A stretch of 23,500 nucleotides of DNA, from positions 1-23,500 of the forward strand of contig UQJE01000037.1 in assembly GCA_900541345.1 (NCBI GenBank), written 5' to 3'. Of this stretch, positions 4,483-12,240 are shown piece after piece. Within the stretch, counting starts at the first letter, position 1, and every line of letters begins with the position of its first letter. A model generated the notes under the pieces. That model had not been told where the DNA came from, did no database searches, and was given only the letters and a program-made list of their open reading frames with translations. Origin of the DNA: an uncultured Blautia sp. (lineage in GTDB: Bacteria > Bacillota > Clostridia > Lachnospirales > Lachnospiraceae). Position numbers and translations under genes: made by a program.

Positions 4483-6558
4483 TTATTCTGTTTCTTTTTT
4501 TCGTCTTCTTACAAGAACGTATCCTCCTGCAACAACAGAAGCGAACGCCAACATCAACATATTTCCTACTGGACTTTCATCTGCTGTCTTTGCTCCGCTT
4601 GCAGAAGAGGTGGATCCTGTCTCGGAAGAATTGGGATCCGTTACAAGCGTATCAGATCCGCCTGTTCCATCCCCGTTTACGCCTGCACCCGGAGTTCCGC
4701 TTGGACTTATCTTAGCTGTTCTTACTTCGTAAGTAATGTAATCCATTTCATCAGTTCCAAACCATTGCTTCTTCTCTGCATTGTAAACATATTTTTTCAA
4801 ATAGATGCGGATTGGCAATGTTTTCTCATCGTAAATACCGCTCTTAGAACCAATTTTCCAGGTTGTCTGTTTGGAAGATCCGCCTTCCTGCATCCAGTAC
4901 TGCGGCACCCACTGTGCATCTCCCTCTCCCGGATTTCTGTTATCGCTTCCTGCACCTGTTACAGAAAAACTATAGAATACATTTGGCCACATTTCCAACG
5001 GGTTTTCCAAACCATGTACTACACTGTTCTTTACAGAAGGAACAACAGGTGTATGAGTTGGTCCTGGAGTTGGAGTTGCTGTAGGAGAAACTTCAGGAGT
5101 TGGAGTTACTGTTGCCTCTGGTGTTGGTGTTGTATTGCCGGGACGTGTTTTTTCGTCCAGATCAAGAGAACGCTTTTTAGAAAGGTTATTCTCTTTGTCT
5201 TTTACAAGAACGTATGCTGTAATTGGATTCTTGTCATCTAAATCCTTTAATGTAACCTTAAATTCTTTATTTGCTTCAATGGCAGTACCTTCTTTATTTA
5301 CATCAAAAGACGGTGCTTCCTGACCGGTTACACCCCAGCCTGCATAAAACCAGCCGTCTACATTTGCAACACAGGTAAATTCAACGGAAGTACGACTGAG
5401 CCATTTTGGTTTTGTTTTCAGTTTGACATCAGGAGTCACTGCAGGTTTGTCTGCTTGCAAAGTACCGTCTGCATTCAGAGTAAAACCAGTTCCCTCATAT
5501 GTAACCACTTTTAATACGTCTTCCATAGCAAGGCCTTCAACACCCTCTGCAAATTGAATCACTTTCTGTCCTTCTTTGCCTTCTACTGCATGAAATCCTA
5601 TTTTTGTTCCTTCTGCAAGCACATTACTTACTTCAAGAACAGCACCTTCACCTTTTAGAGCAATATTATCCGGCGTTGTTCCATCTGTTTTTGTATTATC
5701 GGAAATATACAGGCTTCCCTGAATCTGTACAACACCTTCACTGTATATAGCACCGCCTGATTCTGCCTGGTTTCCTTTAATTGTTCCTCCTGTAAGAATC
5801 ACTCTGCCTCCGGCATTTGTTACTGCACCGCCGTTTGCAGTTGTGGTATTATCACAAAGAGTTACATTGCCGTCCATAACAAATACGCCGCCTGACACAT
5901 TTATAATGGCCCCGTCTGCCTTATTTCCATCGAGATAACCGCTGACGGTGATGCTTCCTGCTGTCGCTCCATCTTCTGTTTTACCGGACTGCAAAGTAAA
6001 GTTTCCTTCTACCTGGAACATATTGCCTTTCATTGCTCCGTCACGGCTGATGGAAACGTCTTTTCCTGCTGTCGTAATAATAATATTTTTGTTTGCAGGA
6101 ATTGAAACAGTTGCTGTAAGAGATAAATCTTCATCAAGAATAATATTTGAAGGTTCTGTCTCCGGTGCTGCTGCGATAGCTGCATTTAACTCAGCTTCTG
6201 ATTTAACAACAGTTCCCTCACTAATTTCAGGTGTTGGTGTTATCGTTACCTCCGGTGTTACGGTAGCTTCCGGAGTTGGTGTCTCCGGTGCTTCTGTTGG
6301 CGTTTCCGGTGTTACGGTAGCTTCCGGAGTCGGTGTTTCCGGTGTTTCTGTTGGTATCTCCGGTGTCACGCTTGCCTCCGGAGCCGATGTATTCGGCGCT
6401 TCTGTTGACGCTTCCGGCACTTCTTCAGCCGGGACATCAGCAGTTCCTTCTTCTATGGTAACTGTGGTTCCCTCCTCTGCTGCAAAGGCAGATGTCGGAG
6501 CCATTCCAATGCTTAGTGTTCCTGCTAACAGCATTGCAAATAATTGTTTTTTTCTCAT
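4483..6558 (-). CDS. Secreted, membrane-anchored adhesin-like protein with beta-helix and Pro/Thr repeats
   Basis: This protein has 691 residues. Signal peptide is at 1-27 (cleavage after AFA), then a Pro/Thr/Glu spacer (50-111) with an 18-residue repeat. Residues 118-370 look like a right-handed parallel beta-helix, with NGGAVTNAGG, SGGAIYSEG and ISDNT turns as in gut-bacterial surface adhesins and pectate-lyase-like folds. A probable beta-sandwich follows (378-470), then a second Pro/Thr linker (473-507), another globular domain (510-612) and a C-terminal anchor: AKTADESPV, a helix at 664-683 and RRRKKETE. ATG 6558 is chosen because GGGAGGA lies just before it and the upstream in-frame ATG overlaps that site. 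It has its own promoter and terminator, so it is monocistronic. Binding to host or dietary glycans is only a guess. Confidence 0.85.
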   Translation of the reverse strand: MRKKQLFAMLLAGTLSIGMAPTSAFAAEEGTTVTIEEGTADVPAEEVPEASTEAPNTSAPEASVTPEIPTETPETPTPEATVTPETPTEAPETPTPEATVTPEVTITPTPEISEGTVVKSEAELNAAIAAAPETEPSNIILDEDLSLTATVSIPANKNIIITTAGKDVSISRDGAMKGNMFQVEGNFTLQSGKTEDGATAGSITVSGYLDGNKADGAIINVSGGVFVMDGNVTLCDNTTTANGGAVTNAGGRVILTGGTIKGNQAESGGAIYSEGVVQIQGSLYISDNTKTDGTTPDNIALKGEGAVLEVSNVLAEGTKIGFHAVEGKEGQKVIQFAEGVEGLAMEDVLKVVTYEGTGFTLNADGTLQADKPAVTPDVKLKTKPKWLSRTSVEFTCVANVDGWFYAGWGVTGQEAPSFDVNKEGTAIEANKEFKVTLKDLDDKNPITAYVLVKDKENNLSKKRSLDLDEKTRPGNTTPTPEATVTPTPEVSPTATPTPGPTHTPVVPSVKNSVVHGLENPLEMWPNVFYSFSVTGAGSDNRNPGEGDAQWVPQYWMQEGGSSKQTTWKIGSKSGIYDEKTLPIRIYLKKYVYNAEKKQWFGTDEMDYITYEVRTAKISPSGTPGAGVNGDGTGGSDTLVTDPNSSETGSTSSASGAKTADESPVGNMLMLAFASVVAGGYVLVRRRKKETE
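5038..5142 (-). repeat. Second Pro/Thr-rich linker of the adhesin
   Basis: It encodes residues 473-507, repeating TPTP and TPE units between two globular domains. It is less regular than the N-terminal repeat and is probably an extended, possibly glycosylated, wall-spanning linker. Confidence 0.6.
6226..6381 (-). repeat. 54-bp tandem repeat in the adhesin spacer
   Basis: About 2.9 copies of an 18-residue unit (PEATVTPETPTEAPETPT type, residues 60-111) lie in tandem, with near-identical DNA. It codes for a stiff Pro/Thr/Glu stalk just after the signal peptide. Copy number is likely to vary between strains by recombination or slippage. Confidence 0.75.
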
Positions 6559-6618
6559 TTTTAGTCCTCCCATAAATGAGCGTTCTTAAACTCTCTGTCT
6601 GTATAAAGAATTTTTTTT

Positions 6619-6647
6619 AGTATAGCACATACCCGAAAAAAAATCAA
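6619..6647 (-). promoter_or_regulatory. Promoter of the adhesin gene
   Basis: TTGATT (6642-6647), 17 bp, TATACT (6619-6624) on the minus strand. The -35 begins 3 nt after the proA stop codon, so the adhesin is separated from the proline operon by its own promoter. The start point near 6612 leaves a leader of about 54 nt. Confidence 0.7.
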
Positions 6648-6649
6648 AT

Positions 6650-7900
6650 TCACGGGCGAATCTGTCCGTTTCCGTAAATAATATATTTCGTGGTAGTCAA
6701 TGCCGGAAGTCCCATAGGTCCTCTTGCGTGAAGCTTCTGTGTGCTGATACCGATTTCTGCCCCGAAACCGAACTCATTTCCGTCTGTAAATCTTGTAGAA
6801 GCATTCACATACACAGCCGCCGCATCCACCTCGTCAAGAAATTTCTGGGCATGGCTGTAATCATTTGTGATGATTGCTTCAGAATGTCCGGTATTATAAC
6901 AGTTGATATGGGAGATTGCCTCCTCCACAGAATCTACAACCTTTACAGAAAGAATATAGTCCAGATATTCGGTCCCCCAATCTTCCTCTGTGGCTTTTTC
7001 TGCCTCCGGGATGAGTTCCCTTGTTCTTTCGTCTCCGCGAATTTCTACATTCTTTTCCAGAAGGCGTTTCCCGAGAACCGGAAGAAATTCTTCTTTTACA
7101 TTTTTATGTACAAGAAGGGATTCACAAGCGTTGCACACGCCTACTCGCTGCGTTTTGGCATTTATCACAATATCCGCTGCCATTTTAAGGTCTGCTGTCT
7201 CATCTACATAGATATGACAGTTTCCTGTTCCTGTTTCAATCACCGGTATGGTACTTGTATTTACAACGGTCTGAATCAATCCCTTTCCCCCTCTCGGAAT
7301 CAGGACATCCACATATTGATTCAGTTTCATAAACTCAGCTGCTGTTTCTCTTGAAGTATCAGTAATAAGAGAGATTGCCTGTTCTGTTATGCCGCATTCT
7401 TTTAAGGCTTCCCGGATACAGGAAACAATCACGGTATTGGAATGAATGGCATCACTTCCACCCTTTAAAATCACCACGTTTCCTGTCTTAAAGCAAAGTC
7501 CAAATGCATCAGAGGTCACGTTTGGTCTTGCCTCATAAATAATTCCGATTACGCCAAGAGGAACACGTTTCTGCCCGATCATCAGACCGTTGGGACGCTT
7601 CTTCATGCTGATTACTTCTCCAATCGGATCATCAAGTTTGGAAATTTGCCGCAGTCCGTCCGCCATTCCAAGTATCCTGTCTTCGGTTAAAAGAAGACGA
7701 TCCACAAGGCTTTCCGGCATATGATTTTTTCTTCCGTTTTTTATATCTTCTTCATTTGCCTTTAAAATCACCTCTGTCCGCTGTATCAGTTTTTCTGCCA
7801 CAGCGCAGAGCACTTCATTTTTCTTTTCTGTAGAAAGGTTTCTGATGGCTGTTTCTGCCTTTTTTGCCTCTCTGCCTGTCTGTTCCAGATATTCATTCAT
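6650..7900 (-). CDS. proA: Glutamate-5-semialdehyde dehydrogenase (gamma-glutamyl phosphate reductase)
   Basis: Second step of proline synthesis: NADPH-dependent reduction of gamma-glutamyl phosphate to glutamate 5-semialdehyde in the cytoplasm. The 416 residues match the usual ProA length. The catalytic cysteine is in RVGVCNACESLLVH (Cys256), the nucleotide-binding region carries KGGSDAIHSN (146-155), and FGAEIGISTQKLHARGPMG near the C-terminus is characteristic. ATG 7900 is chosen over ATG 7921 because AGGGAGA lies 6 nt upstream and MNEYLEQTG is a normal ProA start. It overlaps the stop of the cyclo-ligase gene by 8 nt, so it is coupled to the operon that starts with proB. No clear terminator follows; the adhesin promoter begins right after the stop. 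Confidence 0.96.
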   Translation of the reverse strand: MNEYLEQTGREAKKAETAIRNLSTEKKNEVLCAVAEKLIQRTEVILKANEEDIKNGRKNHMPESLVDRLLLTEDRILGMADGLRQISKLDDPIGEVISMKKRPNGLMIGQKRVPLGVIGIIYEARPNVTSDAFGLCFKTGNVVILKGGSDAIHSNTVIVSCIREALKECGITEQAISLITDTSRETAAEFMKLNQYVDVLIPRGGKGLIQTVVNTSTIPVIETGTGNCHIYVDETADLKMAADIVINAKTQRVGVCNACESLLVHKNVKEEFLPVLGKRLLEKNVEIRGDERTRELIPEAEKATEEDWGTEYLDYILSVKVVDSVEEAISHINCYNTGHSEAIITNDYSHAQKFLDEVDAAAVYVNASTRFTDGNEFGFGAEIGISTQKLHARGPMGLPALTTTKYIIYGNGQIRP

Positions 7901-8462
7901 AAGCGTTCTCCCTGCTGTCATATATGTTATCTTCTGTTACAAGAATCTGTGGGATAATGTCTGTTTCCTCAACAGGCACTTTTTCCATCATCTGAAAAGA
8001 GAAGCCAAGAGCAAGACGGGTAAGTTTCGGATGTTTCTCCAAATAGCGATCATAAAATCCGCCGCCATATCCTACACGTCTGCACTTTTTATCAAATGCC
8101 ACTCCCGGCATGATCATAAGCCCTTCTTCCCAGAAAATTTCTTCTCCTGTCTCCGGTTCCGGAATGGAAAAATATCCGGGGGCAAGCTGGTTAAAATCTG
8201 TGAGACGGATAAATACCATCTCTTTTTCTGTGACCTTCGGAACGGCAACTTCCTTTCCAGCTTTCCATGCAGCCTCTATGAGTTCCCCTGTCATCACTTC
8301 GTGATTATAATCTGCATACACAAGAATTCGTTTCGCAGTTTGAAATTCCGGAAGGAGAAATACCTTTTCCGCAATGAGATGACTCCGACTTTTTACCTCT
8401 TCCTCAGTCACTCTTTTTCTTGCAGCAAAAATCTGCTTTCTAATGGCTTGTTTTGTTTCCAT
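7893..8462 (-). CDS. 5-formyltetrahydrofolate cyclo-ligase
   Basis: This enzyme converts 5-formyl-THF to 5,10-methenyl-THF with ATP, returning a stored folate to one-carbon metabolism. It has 189 residues, normal for the family (YgfA/YqgN/MTHFS). The signature RVGYGGGFYDRYL lies at 129-141, the basic N-terminus METKQAIRKQIFAARK is typical, and MIMPGVAFD (117-124) precedes the signature. The start at 8462 lies within the upstream ORF, overlapping it by 23 nt. The ribosome binding site there (GGTGAA) is weak, so expression probably depends on translational coupling. Its place inside the proB/proA operon has no direct biochemical link that I can name. Confidence 0.93.
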   Translation of the reverse strand: METKQAIRKQIFAARKRVTEEEVKSRSHLIAEKVFLLPEFQTAKRILVYADYNHEVMTGELIEAAWKAGKEVAVPKVTEKEMVFIRLTDFNQLAPGYFSIPEPETGEEIFWEEGLMIMPGVAFDKKCRRVGYGGGFYDRYLEKHPKLTRLALGFSFQMMEKVPVEETDIIPQILVTEDNIYDSRENAYE

Positions 8463-8661
8463 ATTTTTCACCAAGATTTGTAATGCTGCCATCCTGCTCC
8501 TTAATGTCGATATTGTCAAGCTGGGTACGCAGATTCATACGAATTGTTGCAATGTATTCTTTTCGCAGCGCCGCCTGCTCTTTTTTCTCTTCTTCTGTAA
8601 GACCAACGCTTTTTGCCTTATGCGCCAGTGTGTTAATGCGGTCAATTTTAATATTATCCAT
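8440..8661 (-). CDS. UPF0291/DUF896 family small protein (YnzC-like)
   Basis: This 73-residue protein is recognised by IDRINTLAHKAKSVGLTEEEKKEQAALRKEYI followed by RMNLRTQLDNIDI, the typical helix-hairpin core of the DUF896/YnzC family (shown here in two parts). The family is small, soluble and helical; B. subtilis YnzC belongs to an SOS-regulated locus but its molecular role is not settled. It follows proB by 26 nt, with AGGAGA upstream of its ATG, and its last 23 nt overlap the cyclo-ligase start. Position suggests co-expression with proline and folate genes rather than a damage response. Confidence 0.88.
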   Translation of the reverse strand: MDNIKIDRINTLAHKAKSVGLTEEEKKEQAALRKEYIATIRMNLRTQLDNIDIKEQDGSITNLGEKYGNKTSH

Positions 8662-8687
8662 GTGTCTGTGTTCTCCTGTTTCTTTCT

Positions 8688-9545
8688 TTATAAAAGCTTT
8701 TCTATATAGTCAAGAAGATAAAATTCTTCTTTTTTCTGTCCCACAAAAAGGGTTCCATGATTGCGACCTTCCGAGATCTTGTGGATTACGTGAAAGTCCT
8801 TTCCATTGGCAATTACCATATCTGCTCCTGCTGCTGTTGCAATTCTTGCAGCCGTAAGCTTTGTGGCCATTCCTCCTGTTCCTACCTTGCTTCCTGTGGA
8901 GGACTTGCCCATATTTAAAAGGTTCTCATCCAGATTTTCCACCACATCAATAAAATGTGCCTCCGGATTGGTGTTGGGATCGTCTGTAAAAAGTCCGTCT
9001 ATATCAGAAAGAAGAATCAGAAGATCTGCCTGAATTAAAGCTGCTACCACTGCAGACAGAGTATCGTTATCTCCGAACTTTTCCATAAACTGACTCTCAT
9101 ATGTAGAAATCGAGTCGTTTTCGTTTACAATTGGGATTACGTTTAATCCAAGCAGCTCTTCAAAAGTATTTTCTGCATTTTTTCGATTCGCATTGTTTAC
9201 CATGGTGTTCTTTGTCATAAGAATCTGGGCTGCCATATGATTATACTCTGAGAAAAGCTGCTGGTAAATCATCATAAGACGCGCCTGACCCACAGCTGCA
9301 CAAGCTTGTTTCTTTTTAAGCTCAGAAGGCTTCTTTTCCAGACCAAGAGCCGCTACGCCGACAGCGATGGCTCCTGAGGAAACAAGCACTACGTCTTTTC
9401 CCTGATTCTGCAGATCGCAGATTTCTCGCACCAGAACCTCAAGCTTACGCAGATTAATTCTTCCTGTCTGGCTGTGCGTAAGGGAAGAGGAACCGATTTT
9501 AATCACAATTCGTTTCTTATCTTTCAGTCTTTCCCGGTAATTCAT
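8688..9545 (-). CDS. proB: Glutamate 5-kinase without PUA domain
   Basis: First step of proline synthesis: ATP-dependent phosphorylation of glutamate to gamma-glutamyl phosphate. Motifs of the amino-acid kinase fold are all present: IKIGSSSL (15-22), SSGAI (56-60), NENDS (141-145), FGDND (157-161), LLSDIDGLF (178-186) and GTGGMATKL (222-230). At 285 residues it ends after the kinase domain; the C-terminal PUA domain of E. coli ProB is absent, as in many Firmicutes. ATG 9545 is preferred because GGAG lies upstream (10 nt, slightly long), while ATG 9575 has no clear ribosome binding site. A weak promoter candidate (TTGCAA, 17 bp, TCTAAA) lies in the 120-nt gap before it. ProB is the first gene of the proline operon. 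Confidence 0.95.
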   Translation of the reverse strand: MNYRERLKDKKRIVIKIGSSSLTHSQTGRINLRKLEVLVREICDLQNQGKDVVLVSSGAIAVGVAALGLEKKPSELKKKQACAAVGQARLMMIYQQLFSEYNHMAAQILMTKNTMVNNANRKNAENTFEELLGLNVIPIVNENDSISTYESQFMEKFGDNDTLSAVVAALIQADLLILLSDIDGLFTDDPNTNPEAHFIDVVENLDENLLNMGKSSTGSKVGTGGMATKLTAARIATAAGADMVIANGKDFHVIHKISEGRNHGTLFVGQKKEEFYLLDYIEKLL

Positions 9546-9669
9546 CTTCTTGTCACTCCATTGTCTATTGTTCATTTTCTTATCTTACAACATTTCTTAT
9601 CATTCGTCCATGTTTTTCCCAGTCTGAATGCAGATTTTAGAAAAGCTTTATACTTCCTTTGCAATTTTT

Positions 9670-10698
9670 TCACTGAATGGAGACCGCATCTTCTGTTCCG
9701 TTTAATATAATTTCCACCCAGGTTTTTCCTGGATTTAAACGGATTTCCTGACCGTTTTCATCATAATAATGAGTCATTCCGTGTTCTTCTTCATACACCC
9801 ACTTTATGGGAATGGCTTTTCCTCTTGTAATAAACGTACCTTCTCCTTCTCCTGTACAGAAAATATTTAAGTATCCGTTTTCATCGTATGGTACGTACTG
9901 AGAATTCTGAAGAATGATATTGTCGCAGGTGAGCTGCTGCCCCGTTTCCAGATCAATCTGCGGCTCTCCGTACTGATTTCTTTCATATTCCTTTGTTTCT
10001 GCATTATATTCAAACCAGGGATGGTTATCGGTATAATTGTCCAACGCTACTGTGCTTGCAGGAATACCGCTTTCCAGAAGAGTTTCGGACGGAGCCTGGG
10101 CAAACTGATAATGCCCGTTATTGTTTATATAATTTTCACTGTAAGTCTGTGTATATCCCTTTTCCTGAATGCCCTGAAGAAGCCTTTCTCCACTTGTATA
10201 CGCATTATGTGGTGCCTTTCTGTCTTCAGTTCTGAAATATACAGAACCTTCCAGTTGAAGTCCATTTAAATTATCAATATTTTCCAGATAGGGAATCGCA
10301 TACACTGCCTGTCCAAAATGTGCGTATATCGCTTCAAATTCATTTGCATAAGATGTATAATAGTCGCGGCAGCTTCTCACAGAACCGATTTTAGGAATCG
10401 TTTCATAATTTTCAAAAATTCCCATAAGGCGGGTCATATTTCCCTCTACAGGCGCTTCGTAAATCACTCCCGCAGAAGAAATACCGCTCTGAGGCGCACC
10501 GGCTTTGTTATTCCCCATCATAACAGCAACCGGGCGTCGATTTATATCTCCCTGCACCGGTTCTCCTGTAAGATAACTAAGAGTCTTTCCCTCTCCTGCC
10601 GGAACCATATCCACCAGATTCTCCTGTGCACAAACTGGAACAACTGCCGCACAAACTGCAAAAATCCCTGTTAAAACCCCTTTTGTCCATTTTTTCAT
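9670..10698 (-). CDS. DUF3048 domain secreted protein (YerB-like)
   Basis: This 342-residue exported protein has a signal peptide at 1-24 (MKKWTKGVLTGIFAVCAA..., cleavage near VCA/QE) and no lipobox. It has the DUF3048 pattern: RRPVAVMMGNNKAGAPQSGISSAGVIYEAPVEG in parts, then RLMGIFENY and IGSVRSCRDYY, an AHFGQA segment, and a C-terminal WVEIILNG strand. DUF3048 proteins (B. subtilis YerB is one) are found outside the membrane; their function is unknown to me. The start at 10698 has GGAGGT 6-7 nt upstream and follows ybeY by 38 nt, so it may be read from the yqfC-ybeY operon. Confidence 0.88.
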   Translation of the reverse strand: MKKWTKGVLTGIFAVCAAVVPVCAQENLVDMVPAGEGKTLSYLTGEPVQGDINRRPVAVMMGNNKAGAPQSGISSAGVIYEAPVEGNMTRLMGIFENYETIPKIGSVRSCRDYYTSYANEFEAIYAHFGQAVYAIPYLENIDNLNGLQLEGSVYFRTEDRKAPHNAYTSGERLLQGIQEKGYTQTYSENYINNNGHYQFAQAPSETLLESGIPASTVALDNYTDNHPWFEYNAETKEYERNQYGEPQIDLETGQQLTCDNIILQNSQYVPYDENGYLNIFCTGEGEGTFITRGKAIPIKWVYEEEHGMTHYYDENGQEIRLNPGKTWVEIILNGTEDAVSIQ

Positions 10699-10736
10699 AG
10701 TGCTACCTCCCTATTTACGGTGCTTTTATTAAATTG

Positions 10737-11231
10737 TTATCTTGTAATACCTAATTCCTCCAATGCTTTTGCCTGTTTTTTTTCCATCACGGAAGCTTCC
10801 TCCGGTGTCATATGGTCATACCCCAGAAGATGAAGCATACTGTGGGCAACAAGAAAAGAAAATTCTCTCGTTACACTGTGTCCATATTCTTCCGCCTGTG
10901 CAAACACCTTATCGACAGAAATCATAATATCCCCCAGAAGAAGTTCATCTGTATCCAAATCAAAATAGGATTCATCCTCTTCCACAATCTCATAATCCCC
11001 GGGCGTCTCAAAAGGAATCATCGGAAAAGAAAGTACATCTGTAGGCGCCTGAATATTCCGAAATTCCGTATTGACTCTTTTTATTTCTTCATTATCTGTT
11101 AAAACAAGATTAATCTGTGCATCGTATGGGCAATGTTCCATATTAAGCACCTTATCTGCTACTTGATTTGCAAGAGATGCATAATCAATTCCAAGCTCTT
11201 TTTCTGTTTCGTAATCAATGTTTACTGTCAT
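10737..11231 (-). CDS. ybeY: Endoribonuclease YbeY, 16S rRNA maturation
   Basis: YbeY is a zinc-dependent endoribonuclease that takes part in 16S rRNA 3' processing and ribosome quality control. It has 164 residues. The metal site AHSMLHLLGYDH carries His130, His134 and His140, and PTDVLSFP (63-70) and LGDIMIS (99-105) are family hallmarks. ATG 11231 is chosen because GGGGAG lies 6 nt before it and the upstream in-frame extension (to 11339) lies entirely within phoH and resembles nothing. The gene overlaps the phoH end by 17 nt, the standard phoH-ybeY coupling of Firmicutes. Confidence 0.96.
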   Translation of the reverse strand: MTVNIDYETEKELGIDYASLANQVADKVLNMEHCPYDAQINLVLTDNEEIKRVNTEFRNIQAPTDVLSFPMIPFETPGDYEIVEEDESYFDLDTDELLLGDIMISVDKVFAQAEEYGHSVTREFSFLVAHSMLHLLGYDHMTPEEASVMEKKQAKALEELGITR

Positions 11232-12240
11232 CTTTTCTCCCCTTTCTTCCTGAACGTAGTACTGGTTTTTCTGGTTTCTGTTTTTTTTCGTATATCTCGT
11301 ATGCTTGTACAATCTGCTGTACGAGAGGATGCCGTACAACGTCCTTGCTTGTCAGCTTACAAAATCCAATGTCTTCAATTTTTCCAAGAACCTTCATTGC
11401 CACATCAAGACCGGAAACAGCATCACGTGGCAAGTCCTTCTGCGATGCATCTCCTGTAATGACAACTTTTGAGCCAAAACCGATACGCGTTAAAAACATC
11501 TTCATCTGGGCAGGGGTCGTATTTTGCGCTTCATCTAAAATAATAAATGCATTATCAAGAGTTCTTCCCCTCATATATGCAAGCGGAGCCACTTCAATGA
11601 GTCCCCGCTCCATATTTTTTGCAAAACTATCTGCTCCCATAATCTGATACAGAGCGTCATAAAGAGGACGAAGATACGGATCCACCTTACTCTGTAAGTC
11701 TCCAGGAAGAAAGCCTAGCTTTTCTCCTGCCTCAATAGCTGGTCTTGTAAGGATAATACGGCTTACTTCCTCATTTCGAAAGGCGGTGACTGCCATTGCC
11801 ATTGCAAGGTATGTTTTTCCGGTACCTGCAGGCCCCACCCCAAAAACAATCATTTTCTTTCGGATCTGCTCCACATATTCCTTCTGTCCCAGTGTCTTTG
11901 GCTTTACCGGCCGTCCCTGTATGGTGTTGCAGATAAAGTCTTTATCTATTTCTGAGAGAACTTCTCCCACCTGCTCCATTGCAAGGGAAAGGGCATATGT
12001 CACATTTTGTTTTGTGATGGTATTGCCCCTTCCTGCCATACGCACCAACTCTTCTATGAGCTTTTTGGCCTGGGAGGCATTTCCCTCGCCTCCCAGAATT
12101 TTTAACACGCCTTCTCTGAAAATCAGAGTTACGTTTAACGTTCTTTCTATTAATTTCAAATGTTCATCAAACTGTCCGAAAACATTTCCCTGAAGATTTA
12201 CGGGCACTTCTGTGTGTAATTCAATTACGCTGTTCCCCAT
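11215..12240 (-). CDS. phoH: PhoH family ATPase
   Basis: This cytoplasmic P-loop ATPase (PhoH/PhoL family) has 341 residues. Walker A GPAGTGKT is at 136-143 and Walker B FIILDEAQ at 232-239, followed by MKMFLTRIGFGSK and ITGDASQ, a helicase-superfamily-like sensor region. The N-terminal region (about 10-100) is the usual KH-like part. PhoH proteins are thought to act with YbeY in RNA metabolism; the exact substrate is not established. The C-terminal tail is very basic (RSGRKGRKDDSKH), which would suit RNA contact. It overlaps yqfD by 20 nt and ybeY by 17 nt, giving a tight yqfC-yqfD-phoH-ybeY operon. Confidence 0.95.
   Translation of the reverse strand: MGNSVIELHTEVPVNLQGNVFGQFDEHLKLIERTLNVTLIFREGVLKILGGEGNASQAKKLIEELVRMAGRGNTITKQNVTYALSLAMEQVGEVLSEIDKDFICNTIQGRPVKPKTLGQKEYVEQIRKKMIVFGVGPAGTGKTYLAMAMAVTAFRNEEVSRIILTRPAIEAGEKLGFLPGDLQSKVDPYLRPLYDALYQIMGADSFAKNMERGLIEVAPLAYMRGRTLDNAFIILDEAQNTTPAQMKMFLTRIGFGSKVVITGDASQKDLPRDAVSGLDVAMKVLGKIEDIGFCKLTSKDVVRHPLVQQIVQAYEIYEKKQKPEKPVLRSGRKGRKDDSKH

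Noticed and set aside
6226..6381. CRISPR-like repeat array
   Set aside because: The units are contiguous with no spacers, and they code in frame for Pro/Thr/Glu repeats.
5948..6589. A 213-codon plus-strand frame rich in Val, Ser and Gly opposite the adhesin gene
   Set aside because: It is the mirror of the Pro/Thr repeat and has no separate ribosome binding site or domain; the minus frame has a signal peptide and anchor.
11232..11339. Longer N-terminus for YbeY
   Set aside because: It lies wholly inside phoH in another frame, is not YbeY-like, and the internal ATG 11231 has a strong GGGGAG site.
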